From positions 1 to 64,000 of the forward strand of contig BAXV01000007.1 in NCBI GenBank assembly GCA_001310715.1: a DNA stretch of 64,000 bases, read 5' to 3'. Each line of letters starts with the position of its first letter. Position 1 is the first letter of the stretch. Source of the stretch: Pseudovibrio sp. JCM 19062 (lineage in GTDB: Bacteria; Pseudomonadota; Alphaproteobacteria; Rhizobiales; Stappiaceae). The notes under the pieces were generated by a model that was not told the origin of the DNA, made no database searches, and saw only the letters and a list, made by a program, of their open reading frames with translations. This document shows positions 28,585-39,309 of the stretch, in pieces. The translations under genes and the position numbers were made by a program.

Positions 28585-29786
28585 TCAGCTGGTTGGAAAA
28601 CCCGCGGCTTCCCAGCTTTTGCCGAGCAGCGCTTTGAGGGCTTCTTCTGCGCCTTCCTGCTTTTCGGCGCGTTGAATCCAGCCTCCGCCGAGGACGCGGG
28701 CTTCGTGTCCTTCTTTGTCGAAGAAGACACAGGCCTGTCCCGGAGCGACGCCCATTTCGCCAGAAGGCAGTTCTACCAAAATGTTGTCGCCGCTCTTGCG
28801 CAGGACTGCTTCGGTAGGCGGGCGTGTTGAACGCACTTTAGCGTAAACCGTGATGCCTTCTTCAGGCAGGTCGTCCAGAGTGCCAGAGCCAATCCAGTTG
28901 ACTTCGCGGAGCAGCAAATTATGTGTGGCCAAAGCTTCGCTCGGACCAACGATTACACGTCGTCCGTCTGCATCCAGATGCACCACATAGAGCGGGTCGC
29001 CTGTTGCAACGCCAATACCACGGCGCTGGCCGATTGTGTAATGGATGATGCCTTCATGCCGGCCCAAAACGCGACCGTCGACGTGGACAATATCGCCCGG
29101 TTCAGCAGCGTGTGGGCGTAGCTTGGAAATTACGTCCGTGTAACGACCCTGTGGGACGAAGCAGATGTCCTGGCTGTCGTGCTTATCAGCAATTTCCAGA
29201 CCAAACTCACGAGCAAGTTCGCGTACTTCCGGCTTGGTCATGCCGCCCAGTGGGAAGCGAAGGAAATCAAGCTGTTCTTGCGTGGTCGCGAACAGGAAGT
29301 AGCTCTGATCCCGGTCCAGATCGACAGGGCGGAACATGGCAAGCTGGTTGCCTTCCATGCCTGTACGTACGTAGTGGCCGGTTACCAGAACGTCGGCGCC
29401 CAAGTCCTTGGCTGTTTCCAGCAGATCTTTAAATTTGACCGTCTGGTTGCAGGTTACGCATGGAATTGGGGTTTCGCCGTTGATGTAACTGTCGGCAAAA
29501 CGTTCGATCACCTGTTCCTTAAAGCGAGACTCATAATCCAGCACATAGTGAGGAATGCCGAGTTTTTCGGCCACGCGGCGTGCGTCATGGATATCTTGTC
29601 CCGCACAACACGCGCCCTTGCGTTGGATTGCTTCGCCATGATCGTAGAGCTGCAGTGTGACGCCAACGACATCATAGCCTTCGCGCTTCATCAGCCGGCA
29701 ACGACTGATGAATCTACACCGCCTGACATGGCAACAACCACCCGTGTGTCTTCCGGGCGGCCGGGCAGGCCAAGACTGTTTAGCAT
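28585..29786 (-). CDS. mnmA: tRNA-specific 2-thiouridylase MnmA (frame interrupted)
   Basis: MnmA adds sulfur to U34 of tRNAs for Lys, Glu and Gln, using ATP and a persulfide relay in the cytoplasm. The N-terminal PP-loop [16 protein letters not shown] lies in one frame from ATG 29786. The frame breaks near 29695, and restoring one C gives [20 protein letters not shown]. Two catalytic cysteines are visible: [14 protein letters not shown] and [12 protein letters not shown]. The C-terminal beta-barrel carries [16 protein letters not shown]. The joined length is about 400 residues, slightly long at the C-terminus ([13 protein letters not shown]), as in other alphaproteobacteria. This essential-type gene is surely functional in the organism. 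Confidence 0.94.
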
Positions 29787-30159
29787 TCCAAGTACCTCAT
29801 CCTATGGCGCGTTTAATATGAGAGCTTTATCTATGATATTGCGAGCAGAATTCAATCTGGCAGACACTAGTCCGAAGTGCAGATTAGTTTCATTTGTTTG
29901 CTTAGTGCTCGCAGCGTTTTGGCGGTGGCTAAACGCTGGCTCTTTCTTAAACGCTTCGTATGCGTACGCTTTGAGCGTGTTAGTTGGCGGGAATATACCT
30001 AAAACTCGACGGAAGGCCAATCTTTTTGATTGAAGTATTTCAGGTGGCTCGGCACTTGTTGCCGGGTCAGGGGCAATAAGTGACCTTTCTGCATATGCTG
30101 AGAAAAACTCCTTAGAAGTTATATGTTTGAAATTTATGATTAAATTGATGGTATTCAAC
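29787..30159. other. Intergenic region before the flagellar cluster
   Basis: About 370 bases between mnmA and the fliK promoter. Overlapping open frames exist on both strands (for example minus 29802-30242, 146 codons), but none shows a family pattern, and the longest would run through the fliK promoter. I see no RNA gene. Confidence 0.4.
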
Positions 30160-30175
30160 TGGCCTGCTATTTGCA
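30160..30175 (+). promoter_or_regulatory. Sigma-54 promoter for fliK-flgD
   Basis: TGGCCTGCTATTTGCA matches the -24/-12 consensus TGGCAC-N5-TTGCA, with the required GG-N10-GC spacing. Transcription would start near 30186, about 55 bases before the fliK ATG. A FlbD-like sigma-54 activator is encoded 8 kb downstream in the same cluster, as expected for the late flagellar genes of alphaproteobacteria. Confidence 0.75.
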
Positions 30176-30240
30176 TCGCTGCGCGCAAGATGTCTTCACC
30201 ACCTGAGCTGGTGGTCTGTGCTGCGTAGTTTGAGGAATAC

Positions 30241-32582
30241 ATGTCGCAATCTGCTTTACCGGGTTTAAGCCGTCCTGTTCAGCCGCAAATCCCCCTAAAG
30301 TCCGTTCTTGGACAAGGTGGTCATGCGCTGCTTGGTGAGAGTGCACCCGGTCAGGATTTGGAGTTGTTCTCCGGATTGCTTGCCAAAGCCTCCGAGGGGG
30401 ATGCGGCTGCTGCGGGTGATAGCTTCTCGGCCTCTGCGTCTGCCGGTGGTGATCTTCCGGTGATGAAGCCAGACCTCAGCAGGGATGAAAAAGGTGAGAG
30501 TGCTATTGCAGGGCTGGCGGGTGAGCTGCCTGCCTCCAGCGTTTCTCAAGTTTTACCACATGTTGCGCCGGGATTGATTGCAAGTGCGCCGCCTCAGGGC
30601 GTGATTGCTCATCCGGCAGTTGGTGAGGGGAACGCAGCTCAGCAGAAAGCACAAACGCCTTTTGTCCCTGCGCCGCAAACGGTTCCGAACGTGGCACGCC
30701 AACCAAACCGGACAGATGCACCTGCGCGCAGTGAGGTTGCCCAGCTTGTTGCTCGACAGCGGGGTACTGGTGTTGCTGGCGTTGCAGTTGCAGCGCAGGC
30801 CAATTCGCCAACGACTGCGAGTGGATCAGCGGCCTTGCTTTCCGCCAATCAGCAGACGAAGCCTGCTGGGCAGATCTTGCCGCAGAAGAGTGAAGAGCTT
30901 GTAGCAGCGTCAGTCGGATTGTCGGCCAGGGAAGCTAAGACAATTAAGGAAGTGGATTCTGGGCGGGCAGTTCCGCCATCGGTTGAGGCTGTTCAGAATA
31001 CTGAAGGTTTGCAGCAGCAGGTTGTAGGCTCTGCAGCTGCCGATTTGGTGGTCAAGCAAACAGCTGAAACTGAGAACGAGCAGCATTTGCCGGTGTCTCC
31101 TAAGACTGGTGAGGTGGCGAAGGTTGTATCTGATTTGGGGGCGTCGGTTACAGAAGCGCTCGCAGCGTCTCGAAAGGTTGAGGCCTCCCAACAATCACAG
31201 CCAACTAACACTCCTATGAAGACTGAGCTATCTTCAGGCGCTGTGGTCGATAGTGCGGCTGTTACCGGAAACGGTGCGCGTGCTGATGTTGTTGCGCAAG
31301 ACAATGCTGGGTCGGTCGACAAGACTTCTACTTCAGAGAAGACCGCCGGTTCGAACAGCGCTGACATCGTTATCAAAGGTAATCCGCAGCCTTCTGCTGC
31401 AAGTCGGCAGATCAGTGAGCTGGTGACCGGGCCGGAGGTGAAAGCCATCAAGGTTCAGGCAGAGCCTGCGCCGATTGTTCTTCCGGAGGTGAAAGGCGCA
31501 GGTCTTGCTGCTGATGGGGGTGAGCTGTTTCGTCAATCTGATCGGGTAGGTTCAAGTTTTGTCGGTCAGCAACAGCATGTTCCCCAATCTGTGCCAGTTG
31601 CAGGCGAAGGAGATGTCATTTTTCCGAATGTGATGGTGAAATCTGACGGTGCTTCAGAAAATGCCGATCAAGCAGCGCAGGTGCAGAAGCTTGCTGAAGT
31701 GACTGCAGCTCAGGAAGACAAGAGCCATGTTCGTGTTGCTGAGCATGCGAGCCGGACGCCGTCTATTGGAACAACTGCTGCACTTATGGTTGGTAAAGAC
31801 AGGGCTGTTGATGGATCAGTTGCGGTTACGTCGAGTTCTGATGGTTCTGCGGAGAGTGGGGAAGCTCTGGAAACGGAAGATCAGACTATCTCCCAAAGTA
31901 AGGTTGCTGACCAGAACGCAACCGGGAATAAGAAGAGTGCTGCGGCCTCAGTCAGCATTCAAGTATCAGTTCAGCAGGGTAATGAGCAGACAGCAACTGC
32001 CGCATCGTTTGGATGGGGCGGAGCGGCGGGAATGCAGGACGGTGCGGAGGGTGAGCTTGATTGGCAAAGCTCTGAGGCAATTGCTGGCACGATGGGTCGT
32101 TCCGAGGCTGGGCTACGTTCAGTCGGTTCCTTGCCAACTTCCACTTTAAGGAACGTTGCCAACTCGGTTTGGCCTGAGATTGCCCGTCAGGCCAGTGGTG
32201 GTGTTAACCGATTTGAGATTCGGCTGGATCCAAAAGAGCTGGGGGGCATCGATGTCTCTCTGGAATTCACCAAGGATGGGCGTGTCCGGGCTCATCTGAT
32301 GGTTGAAAGGCCTGAAACGCTTGAACTTTTGCAAAGAGATCAGCGCGGGTTGGAAAAGGCACTGCAAGAGGCTGGTGTTGAAAGCGACAAGAGTTCTCTT
32401 GAATTCTCCCTTGGTCGCGGGGGAGGTGGCTCACAGGCTCTGACAGGCAAGAGAGTCAACAGTCAGGTGTCGGGCATGTCACTGGGGCTGGAAATGATGC
32501 TGAGTTCCACGACGCCAGCTACCCCATACATAATAGTTTGAATGGTTCGTCCCGCGCAGGTGGGTTGGATATTTCGGTTTGA
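30241..32582 (+). CDS. fliK: Flagellar hook-length control protein FliK (frame interrupted at the end)
   Basis: FliK is a secreted molecular ruler that ends hook growth and switches export specificity. The first 600 residues are low-complexity, rich in Ala, Ser, Val, Gln and Glu, as expected for the ruler part. The conserved C-terminal Flg_hook domain (about residues 635-720) contains NRFEIRLDPKELGGIDVSLE and GRVRAHLMVERPETLELL. The frame breaks near 32526, and restoring one C gives YHNSLNGSSRAGGLDISV and a stop at 32580-32582, matching the usual GLDI(R)V ending. At about 780 residues it is long for FliK. flgD follows by 24 bases. Confidence 0.93.
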
Positions 32583-32606
32583 TGCCGCTTTTGAGGAAAT
32601 AAAAAA

Positions 32607-33263
32607 ATGACTACAATTGATGCCTTGACGCCAAATGCGGGTTCCTCAGGTTCAGACCAGCAGAAAAACATCAATGCGAACTTTGATCTGTTCATCGCGC
32701 TGTTGACCACACAGGTACAGAATCAGGATCCATTGCAGCCTCTTGATTCGGCTGAGTACACGAATCAGCTTGTTCAATACACGATGGTTGAGCAACAGAT
32801 TGCAACTACAGAGAAATTAGATGAGCAGCTTACTCAGCTCAAAACGCAAAGTGCGAGTCAGTTCGTAAACTATATTGGTAATGACGTAACTGCTCACAGT
32901 GCGACAACCGAGCTGAAGGATGGCGTTGCATCATGGGAGCTTGACGCTCTTGCAACCGGGAAGGCAACGGTTACAGTTCGAGATAGTGATGGTGCCGAGA
33001 TCTATCAGGAAGAGATTGATCTTGAGGAAGGTGAGAACACTTTCGAGTGGGATGGAACCACTGCCTCTGGCTCAAAACGTGAGGATGGCACTTATACTGT
33101 TGATATTATTACTCAGGATGCCAATGGAGAGCCGTTTGTTGTTCAGACGAAAGTGACCGGCAGAGTGGATTCTGTGGACTTCAGTACTGGTGACATTATT
33201 TTGCACATGGGCGAACTTCGCATTCCGGTTGGCGATGTCACTGGAATCCAAGGAATTTTCTAG
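32607..33263 (+). CDS. flgD: Flagellar hook capping protein FlgD
   Basis: FlgD is the scaffold at the tip of the growing hook that helps hook protein subunits assemble. The N-terminal FlgD motif FIALLTTQVQNQDPLQPLDS (with AEYTNQLVQYTMVEQQ) spans residues 28-65. The C-terminal half has the beta-rich FlgD Ig-like and Tudor-like folds (EGENTFEWDGTTASGSKREDG). The 218 residues are full length with an intact frame. It shares the fliK transcript. Confidence 0.96.
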   Translation: MTTIDALTPNAGSSGSDQQKNINANFDLFIALLTTQVQNQDPLQPLDSAEYTNQLVQYTMVEQQIATTEKLDEQLTQLKTQSASQFVNYIGNDVTAHSATTELKDGVASWELDALATGKATVTVRDSDGAEIYQEEIDLEEGENTFEWDGTTASGSKREDGTYTVDIITQDANGEPFVVQTKVTGRVDSVDFSTGDIILHMGELRIPVGDVTGIQGIF

Positions 33264-33388
33264 TAGTTAATATCCACTAAGATTTGCGGTTATGAATCTT
33301 ACCAAAACATTGATGGGGGCTTAGCCAAATTTTAAGCGCCTTGTTCTAGTCTCATACTCAGCTTGGTCATGGTTTGTGTGAGAGTAGA

Positions 33389-33664
33389 ATGACCGAACAT
33401 ATTCGTTCACGAGTTAAATACGTCATCGGCCCCGATGGGAGCCCTTTGACAATAGCGGATCTTCCGCCCACCTCTACTAAGCGGTGGGTCATCAGGAGAA
33501 AGGCTGAAGTAGTTGCGGCTGTACGTGGAGGCTTGTTGTCTCTGGATGAAGCCTGCAACCGGTATACTTTGACGGTTGAAGAGTTCTTGTCTTGGCAGGA
33601 TTCGATTGACCGGCACGGCTTAGCCGGATTGCGAGCGACACGCGTTCAGGACTATCGTAACTAA
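33389..33664 (+). CDS. sciP: SciP, cell-cycle regulator and CtrA inhibitor (DUF1153)
   Basis: SciP is a small helix-turn-helix protein that binds DNA-bound CtrA and blocks its transcription activity, found in alphaproteobacteria. The 91-residue product starts MTEHIRSRVKYVIGPDGSPL and contains RWVIRRKAEVVAAVRGGLLS followed by YTLTVEEFLSWQ, closely matching the Caulobacter protein as I remember it. ATG 33389 gives the family length; an upstream GTG in the same frame does not match. It is monocistronic, with a terminator 50 bases after its stop and a CtrA box 270 bases downstream before fliF. Confidence 0.95.
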   Translation: MTEHIRSRVKYVIGPDGSPLTIADLPPTSTKRWVIRRKAEVVAAVRGGLLSLDEACNRYTLTVEEFLSWQDSIDRHGLAGLRATRVQDYRN

Positions 33665-33714
33665 CAGGCTTCAGGCAAATTCGGGTGTAATGCCCAAACA
33701 GGTTTGAGGTTTCG

Positions 33715-33745
33715 AAAAGGCCGGCTGTCTCAGCCGGCCTTTTTG
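33715..33745 (+). terminator. Intrinsic terminator after sciP
   Basis: AAGGCCGGCTG and CAGCCGGCCTTTTTG form a perfect stem around a short TCT-containing loop, with a T run after it. It separates sciP from the fliF operon. Confidence 0.92.
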
Positions 33746-33934
33746 TGTGTGCGTGCCATACTTGTACGTCTTTATGGATTAACTATGATGTCTTAACTGC
33801 TTCGGCAAAATCTGCCGAACCGGCCGTTCGAGATTCATCTGACTCTTCAAATGCCTAGTCCAAGGGCTTTCCTGCAACATTCCACAATGCTTCTTTGTGG
33901 GTAGAGTTCCCGTTTACCGATTATTAGGCCTTTA

Positions 33935-33950
33935 TTAACCTTTTGTTAAC
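33935..33950 (+). promoter_or_regulatory. CtrA-binding box upstream of fliF
   Basis: TTAACCTTTTGTTAAC is an exact match to the CtrA consensus TTAA-N7-TTAAC. It lies 120 bases before the fliF start. In Caulobacter, CtrA drives the early flagellar class that includes fliF, so this is the probable activator site for fliF-fliG-fliH-fliN-flbD. SciP encoded just upstream would antagonise it. Confidence 0.8.
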
Positions 33951-34069
33951 TCTGAAGCGGGCAATTTTTACCTACCAGCAAATCAGGGGTAATCACGCCG
34001 TTTTCCAAGGCGTTGAAAGTACTGCTGGCACTTTTGGAATGAGCATTTAAAAAGCACGGGGCGGCAACT

Positions 34070-35713
34070 GTGAGTGGAATCCTTGACTTTCTGAAAGGAC
34101 TTGGGCCCGCGCGACTGGCAGCGATGGGCGCGATGGCTGCGCTGTTGGTCGGCTTGTTCAGCTTCATCATTATTCGCGCGACAGCACCGCAGATGGTGCC
34201 ACTCTTCACAGATCTCACTCTTGAGGATGCAGCAGCCGTTGTCAGTCAGGTCGAAACTCAAGGTATTTCCTACGAGCTTGGTGTGGATGGGCGTAGCATT
34301 CTTGTGCCTCAAGAGAAGGTTCACCGCCTGCGCATGACCCTTGCTGAGGCTGGTTTGCCATCCGGTGGTGGTGTTGGCTACGAGATTTTCGACAAAACCG
34401 ATACGCTGGGGGCCACCAGTTTTGTGCAGAATATAAACCGTCTGCGCGCTCTTGAAGGGGAACTTTCCCGTACAATTCGCAGCATTGGCCGCATTGCTTC
34501 TGCGCGCGTTCATTTGGTAATCCCTGAAAAACAGCTGTTCAAACGGACCGTGAGCCGCCAACCGCTTCTATTGCGATCAAGGTTCAGGGCTCTTTGAGCA
34601 ATGGCCAGATCCGCGCCATCCAGCATCTGGTTGCAACCGCTGTTGAGGGGTTGGAGCATCTTACGTTTCTATAGTTGATGAGCGCGGTACTTTGCTTGCC
34701 AGCGGAACCGGCGATAAGGACGGACTTGTTGGCAGTTCATCGCTGGATGAACGACGTTTAAGACTGGAGACTCGCCTGCGGCAACAGGTTGAAGAGATCC
34801 TGAATAACGTTGTTGGAGCTGGTCGTGCTCGGGTACGGGTTGCTGCGGACCTCAACTATAACCGCAAGACAGAAACGCAAGAGTTGTTCGATCCTGACGG
34901 ACAGGTTCTACGTTCTTCTCAGAGTAAAGAGGAGAATTCATCCTCCTCCAATGGGGAAGAAACTGTTTCTGTCGGTAATCAGCTGCCGAATGCGGATACG
35001 AGGGGTGATGCCACTGGTTCCAAGGATTCCTCCAATATTTCCGAGGAAATCCTGAACTACGAGATCTCGAAGAGCACCGTTACCGAGATTTATGAGGCTG
35101 GCGGTCTGGAGCGCTTGTCTGTTGCTGTTCTGGTGGATGGGACCTACACGACCGATGAGGGTGGGCGACAGATCTATCAGCCACGCAGTAATGCAGAGCT
35201 GGAGCAAATCGCGACTCTGGTTCGGACGGCAGTTGGTTTTACAAAGCGCCGTGGTGATACGGTTGAAGTGGTCAATATGCGCTTTGTGGAAGCTCCGGTG
35301 CAGGACTTTGCGGATAGCGATGGTGGCTTGTTCGACTTCACGCGCGCGGACATCATGAAGTTTGCGGAGCTTGGTGTTTTGTTTGTGATTACCGTTCTGC
35401 TTCTGGTCTTTGCAGTGTCTCCGCTGATGAAGCGTATTCTGGCGACTGAAGAAGAAAAAGCAGCATTGGCTGACGGAGCGTGAAGCTTCTGCCGGACGGT
35501 ACACTGGTTGCTGAAGAGCCTGCCCGGTTTGAGGCGGCAGTGGACGGGGTTGAGGCGGTTCCGACCGAGATCCCAACTGCGGAGTGGATTGAGGATGCCA
35601 AGATGTTGGCAGCTCTCCACCAAACTTCAATCCAGCAAATAAGTGAAATGATTGAAGAATCTCCAAGTGAGGCCGTCAATATCGTTCGCGGCTGGTTGAA
35701 CGAGGCGGCCTAG
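34070..35713 (+). CDS. fliF: Flagellar MS-ring protein FliF (frame interrupted)
   Basis: FliF forms the membrane MS ring that nucleates the basal body and the export gate. The first helix lies at residues 18-37, followed by the YscJ/FliF ring-building domain (VPLFTDLTLEDAAAVVSQVE, RALEGELSRTIRSIGRIASA). The second FliF domain contains RLETRLRQQVEEILNNVVGA. A C-terminal helix lies near FAELGVLFVITVLLLVFAVS. A final cytoplasmic FliG-binding tail (IVRGWLNEAA) is in another frame. Breaks lie near 34545, 34660 and 35482. The total of about 547 residues is normal. The start is GTG. fliG begins one base after the stop. Confidence 0.95.
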
Positions 35714-35714
35714 G

Positions 35715-36776
35715 ATGAGTGACGAGACAGAAAACCAGCCCAGGAAGGAACAAGCTTTATCTGTCACTTCTGATGTGGCTGAACGAGAGCTTGGGGGAGC
35801 AGAGCGCGCAGCCGTTCTGCTCTTGGCACTTGGGCAGGAGTACGGACAGGCCATTTGGGACGGCCTTGACGAGATTGAAGTGCGTCAGGTTTCCAGTGCG
35901 ATGGCGAGCTTGGCCCTGTGACACCGACAATGCTTGAAGAGCTGTTCGTTGACTTTCTGAAGCGTCTTTCAACGTGGTGCGCTGAATGGCAATGTGGATG
36001 TGACCGAACGTTTGCTGAACTCCTTTCTGCCGTCAGATCGGGTGTCAGTCATCATGGAGGAAATCCGTGGTCCTGCCGGACGGAACATGTGGGAAAAGCT
36101 TTCCAATGTGCCTGAAAACGTTCTGGCGAATTACCTGAAGAATGAGTACCCGCAGACCATCGCGGTGGTACTCTCCAAGATCCAGAGTGACCATGCGGCC
36201 CGTGTTCTTGCGCTGCTTAGTGAAGAGCTGGCGCTGGATGTGGTGAACCGGATGCTGCGCATGGAGTCCATTCAGAAGGATATTCTGGACAAGGTTGAGC
36301 ATACGCTGCGTATCGAGTTTATGTCGAACCTGTCCCAGACCAGCCGCCGTGACAGCCACGAGATGATGGCGGACATCTTCAATAACTTTGACAGGCAGAC
36401 CGAGGTCCGTTTCCTTGCTGCTCTGGAAGAAGATAGCCGCGAGTCTGCAGAGCGTATCCGTAACTTGATGTTCACCTTCGAGGATCTGCTGAAACTGGAT
36501 TCTGGTGCCTGTCAGACCTTGCTGCGGAACATCGAAAAAGATCAACTTGCAATGGCGCTTAAGGGTGCTTCCGAAACGGCAGTGGCGTTCTTTAAGGCCA
36601 ACATGTCTGTTCGTGCTGCAAATATGTTGCAGGAAGATATGGATAGTATGGGGCCAGTCCGTTTGCGTGAGGTAGATGATGCGCAAACGGCTCTTGTGCT
36701 CAAGGCCAAAGATCTGGCGACATCCGGTGAGATCACCATCAACAAGAAGAAGGGAGAGGAAGAGTTTGTCTATTAA
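35715..36776 (+). CDS. fliG: Flagellar motor switch protein FliG (frame interrupted)
   Basis: FliG is the rotor protein that binds FliF and meets the stator charges. The N-domain starts [21 protein letters not shown]. The middle domain carries [20 protein letters not shown], a FliG hallmark. The C-domain has [20 protein letters not shown] and [20 protein letters not shown], including the charged torque helix. Breaks lie near 35915 and near 35970-35985, restoring [14 protein letters not shown]. About 354 residues in all, close to the usual length. It continues the fliF operon. Confidence 0.95.
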
Positions 36777-36813
36777 TCCCTTCTTTTTTTCTGCTTTTTC
36801 CGGAGGCTTGCTG

Positions 36814-37484
36814 ATGGTTACAGTTATGCCGCAAGGTGCTGCACGGCAACGGTTTTTATTCAATACCAAGTCGGTTGACGAGGTCGCTGCGGCTGAACTT
36901 GCCGAGGTGGTACCGCCGCCGGAGCCGACCATCACTGTGGTTGAACACCAACAGCTTCTGAAAGCAGCAGAAGAGGCTGCCTTTGCGCGGGGTGAGATGC
37001 AGGCGCGGCAAGCCATTGCCGAGCGGCAGAAGCTCAGTGCGCAAGAGGAACTGGTGGTATTACGCGAGCGGCTTGAGGCGGCACTTGGGGAGCTTGAAAC
37101 CCAGCTTCGTGCTCAAGAGCAGAACATGGTGAGTATGTGCTTCTTGATTGCGCGGCGCTGTGCAGCCATCTCATTGCCCGCGAGCCCCTGGCGGAAGTTG
37201 TAGCGCTGCTTTCTGAGTGTCTGGCACCGCTGCGCAAGATCCCGCAGATCCTGATCGAGGTTCCGGGCGAGGATACGCATGCGCTGGAAGAAATGGTTGA
37301 AAGTCTGGTCCTGAACAGCAGCTTTGAAGGCAAAATACATGTTGTGAAGTCAGAGAGCATGTCGCGCGGCGATTGCCGGATTGAATGGCCGGATGGTGGC
37401 ATTATTCGTGATCGTCGCAAGACGGTTGAGCATATTGAACAAGTCATAAAATCTCATTTCGATGCCCGCGAGCGGGCGAGTTGA
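36814..37484 (+). CDS. fliH: FliH-like flagellar export regulator (frame interrupted)
   Basis: By position between fliG and fliN, and by its charged alpha-helical middle (AERQKLSAQEELVVLRERLE), this is the FliH/FlbE-type regulator of the export ATPase. The frame breaks near 37165, giving RRCAAHLIAREPLAEVVALL then a conserved tail with RGDCRIEWPDGGIIRDR, which is the FliH end pattern. About 223 residues. CGGAGG lies before ATG 36814. FliH sequences diverge strongly, so the name rests partly on gene order. Confidence 0.82.
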
Positions 37485-37545
37485 GCTGTTTTAGTTTTCT
37501 CCATGATTGTGTTGGCCTGTGGCCGGTGCCGGATCAGGAAGGTTG

Positions 37546-37887
37546 ATGATGAGCGATGATGAAAAGGGCATGGTGCTGGACCAGCATCGAAGTCCCCAGC
37601 GCGCTGGTAGTCTCGGTGGTGATGGTGCAGGCGGGTTAAAAGCTGCTGAAGATCTGGAAGCTGTCTTTGATGTGCCTGTTCAGCTGTCGGCTGTGCTTGG
37701 GCATACGAAGATGAAGGTTTCCGACCTTTTGCATCTGGATACCGGGATCGTCATGGAGCTTGATCGCAAGGTTGGCGAGGCAATCGACGTTTATGTCAAT
37801 GACAGGCTTATCGCACGCGGCGAAGTTGTGCTGGTGGAAGATAAGCTTGGTGTCACCATGACCGAAATCATCAAGGCGGATAAGTGA
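37546..37887 (+). CDS. fliN: Flagellar motor switch protein FliN
   Basis: FliN forms the base of the C-ring and binds FliH and the chemotaxis regulator. The SpoA fold is clear in the C-terminal 75 residues: VFDVPVQLSAVLGHTKMKVS, GIVMELDRKVGEAIDVYVND and RGEVVLVEDKLGVTMTEII. The N-terminal 35 residues are a variable extension. ATG 37546 and 37549 are adjacent alternatives. The frame is intact. It is followed by the sigma-54 activator after 31 bases. Confidence 0.95.
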   Translation: MMSDDEKGMVLDQHRSPQRAGSLGGDGAGGLKAAEDLEAVFDVPVQLSAVLGHTKMKVSDLLHLDTGIVMELDRKVGEAIDVYVNDRLIARGEVVLVEDKLGVTMTEIIKADK

Positions 37888-37918
37888 CTGACATGGGGCG
37901 TAATGGAAAGGAACTGAC

Positions 37919-39290
37919 ATGCGACTCTTGATCGTTGGGACCCTTGGCGGTCAGCTGACGACCGCAACCAAGATCGCGATGGAACGTGGTGCGTCTGTTA
38001 CCCATGCGCCCGGGGCTTCTGAAGCTATGAAAGTTTTGCGCTCGGGGCAGGGCGCGGATTTGCTGATGGTTGATGTGAATGAAGATATCGGTCAGCTGGT
38101 GGAGCTGACAGAGCGGGAGCGTATCCACGTGCCAATCGTTGCTTGCGGTTTGGGGACGGATGCGCGGGCGGCTGTTTCTGCCATTCGGGCGGGTGCCAAA
38201 GAGTATATTCCGCTGCCACCTGATCCAGACCTGATTGCTGCGGTTCTGTCTGCTGTTACTGAAGAGCGGGAAGACCTGATCTATCGCGACGCGGCGATGG
38301 CGAGCGTGATTAAGCTGGCGGAGCAGGTTGCCCCCTCTGATGCGTCGGTGCTGATTACCGGCGAATCTGGTTCCGGTAAGGAAGTGATTTCGCGTTTCCT
38401 GCACAGCAAGTCCAGTCGTTCTGCAAGCCGTTTATCTCCATCAACTGTGCCGCCATTCCTGAGCATCTTCTTGAATCTGAACTATTCGGCCATGAAAAGG
38501 GTGCCTTTACCGGTGCAGTTGCGCGCCGAGTTGGCAAGTTTGAGGAAGCAGACGGTGGCACCTTGATGCTGGACGAAATCTCCGAGATGGATGTTCGCCT
38601 GCAAGCCAAGTTGCTGCGTGCCCTTCAGGAACGGGTGATTGACCGTGTGGGCGGAAGTCGTCCGGTTCCTGTTGATATTCGCATTATTGCTACATCAAAC
38701 CGCGATCTGGCTGAGGAAGTGCGTAACGGGACATTCCGTGAGGATTTGCTGTATCGGCTGAATGTGGTGAACCTGAAATTGCCTGCGCTGCGGGAACGGC
38801 CTGCAGATATTCTGGAGCTGGCAAGCCACTTTATCGAGATTTATGCCAAAGCGAATGGGACCAAAGCGCTTCCGATCTCGCAGGAGGGGCGTCAGTTGCT
38901 ACTGGCTAATCCGTGGAAGGGTAACGTGCGTGAGCTGGAAAACACCATGCACCGCGCAGTTTTGCTTTCCACTGGTGCTGAAATAGATGCGGATGCCATT
39001 CGTATGCCTGACGGTTCTCCCATCGCAATGGGGGCTGGTCAGCAAACTGCTGCGCGTGCGGCTCATGCGGCTGAGGCGGCTTCGCGCGATATGGTTGGGC
39101 GTACGGTTGCCGATGTAGAGCGTGATCTTATTCTGGATACGCTTGATCATTGTCTTGGGAACGTACCCACGCGGCAAAAATCCTTGGCATTTCCATCCGT
39201 ACGCTTCGCAATAAGTTGAACCTTTACACCAAAGAAGGTGTAGAGGTGCCGGGACCGGGCGAAGCGCGCGCTGGAACTGTTGACGCATAA
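37919..39290 (+). CDS. flbD: FlbD-like sigma-54-dependent flagellar activator (frame interrupted)
   Basis: This regulator activates sigma-54 promoters of late flagellar genes. The N-terminal 120 residues resemble a response-regulator fold, but the usual phospho-acceptor aspartate environment is weak, as in FlbD. The AAA+ domain has Walker A GESGSGKE, the sigma-54 contact loop GAFTGA ([20 protein letters not shown]), Walker [10 protein letters not shown] and the arginine-rich [12 protein letters not shown]. The C-terminal Fis-type helix-turn-helix reads [20 protein letters not shown]. Breaks lie near 38420 and 39165. About 457 residues. Its likely target in this window is the sigma-54 promoter before fliK. 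Confidence 0.92.
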
Positions 39291-39309
39291 GAACGGATAG
39301 GGCGCAGCG

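Noticed and set aside
29802..30242. 146-codon minus-strand open frame between mnmA and fliK
   Set aside because: No recognisable family, overlaps an opposing open frame, and would run through the sigma-54 promoter of fliK.
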